Source of the DNA: Plantibacter sp. Leaf314
Lineage (GTDB): Bacteria > Actinomycetota > Actinomycetes > Actinomycetales > Microbacteriaceae
Reading direction: 5' to 3'
Length of the DNA: 64,000 bases
Assembly (NCBI RefSeq): GCF_001423185.1
Contig: NZ_LMOB01000003.1
Location: 219,303 to 283,302, forward strand
Shown: piece after piece, positions 63,500 through 64,000 of the stretch
Position numbering within the stretch: position 1 is the stretch's first letter
Layout of the letters: each line of letters opens with the position of its first letter
Made by a program: the position numbers and the translations under genes
Notes under the pieces: generated by a model
What the model was told of the DNA's origin: nothing
Databases searched by the model: none
The model's input: only the letters and a program-made list of their open reading frames with translations

Positions 63500-64000
63500 A
63501 TGTCGAACCCCGTCCAGCCGCAGGGCACCCGTGCCGTACCCGGTGACGCGACGGACCGGATCCGCGCCGCGATCTTCGACGGCACGCTCGCCTCGGGCGA
63601 GCTGCTCATCGAGGAGGAGTTGCAGGGATGGCTCGGGGTGCCGGCGCAGGACGTGCGCGCCGCCCTGCTGGCGCTCGAACACCTCGGGCTCGTCGAGACC
63701 GCCCCGCAGCGGCACACGCGGGTCGCGCAGCCACGGGTCGAGGACCGGACCGCCGTGCTCCAGACGCTCGGAGCCCTCGTGAGCGGGGTCGTCCGGGTCA
63801 CCGTGCCGACGCTCACAGCGGGGCAGCGCGCTGAGCTCATCGCCTTCGTCGAGCACACGATGGCGACGGTCGAGGCCGAGGACGCCGACGCGCACGGCCG
63901 GTGCATCTGGGGCCTCGTCGACCGGTTCCTGAAGCACTGTGCGAACCCGGTGCTCGTCGCGGCGACCGCGGACGTGATCGGCGCGCTCGCGTATCGGCTC
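63500..64000 (+). CDS. GntR family (FadR-like) transcriptional regulator, 3' end outside window
   Basis: The visible 167 residues have the GntR winged helix (DRIRAAIFDGTLASGELLIEEELQGWLGVPAQDVRAALLALEHLGLVE), somewhat degenerate, and the start of an FCD-type helical effector domain. The frame runs off the window end with no stop. The ATG at 63500 has GGAGCG about 10 nt upstream; a GTG at 63491 is also in frame. Confidence 0.8.
   Translation, partial: MSNPVQPQGTRAVPGDATDRIRAAIFDGTLASGELLIEEELQGWLGVPAQDVRAALLALEHLGLVETAPQRHTRVAQPRVEDRTAVLQTLGALVSGVVRVTVPTLTAGQRAELIAFVEHTMATVEAEDADAHGRCIWGLVDRFLKHCANPVLVAATADVIGALAYRL

Overview
The window is high-GC actinobacterial DNA, most likely from the Microbacteriaceae. 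This rests on protein resemblance, on the secE-nusG-rplK-rplA and rplJ-rplL clusters, on GTG starts, and on about twenty genes whose -10 hexamer lies only 6-9 nt before the start codon (leaderless transcription). It is ordinary chromosome: no phage structural genes, transposases or CRISPR arrays are visible.

Layout. 1-4.4 kb: the end of treZ (trehalose synthesis), a convergent GH13 alpha-glucosidase, a small membrane protein and a secreted lytic transglycosylase, then tRNA-Thr and tRNA-Met. 4.7-10 kb: small proteins, including a frameshifted P-loop kinase-like gene, a MerR regulator divergent from its SDR target with a textbook MerR promoter, a histidine phosphatase and a TauE/SafE permease. 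10.1-13.4 kb: a paired FAS1-like/MaoC dehydratase, murB and a class I aminotransferase. 14.2-18.9 kb: the glyoxylate shunt (malate synthase, isocitrate lyase) with a divergent RamB-like regulator. 19-24.3 kb: Old Yellow Enzyme, LtrA, DUF805, then a TasA/camelysin-like secreted protein followed by a SipW-type signal peptidase fused to a LamG domain. 24.4-27.4 kb: tRNA-Trp, secE, nusG, rplK, rplA.

27.4-48 kb is about 20 kb of accessory genes between rplA and rplJ. They include a ROK repressor with a matched pair of operators and a tightly overlapping four-gene sugar-oxidation operon; a MarR/DHA2 efflux pair with tandem operators; an FtsX-type ABC exporter divergent from a two-component system; and trpF. 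47.8-49.2 kb: an L10 leader with an attenuator, rplJ and rplL. 49.4-56.4 kb: a MarR-MFS pair and a LacI regulator divergent from a sugar ABC importer that lacks its own ATPase. 56.4-57.6 kb: an AbiEi/DUF559 protein flanked by two palindromic repeats. 57.7-64 kb: an ABC exporter, a receptor-type nucleotide cyclase overlapping a MscS channel with a cNMP-binding-like domain, and the start of a GntR regulator.

The most unusual items are the signal peptidase fused to what looks like its own substrate (22.3-24.3 kb), the cyclase-channel pair in which both the catalytic and the ligand-binding positions are non-canonical (59.8-63.5 kb), a family of CTCAGGA-ended palindromic repeats (three copies), and several repressor-operator pairs readable from the DNA.
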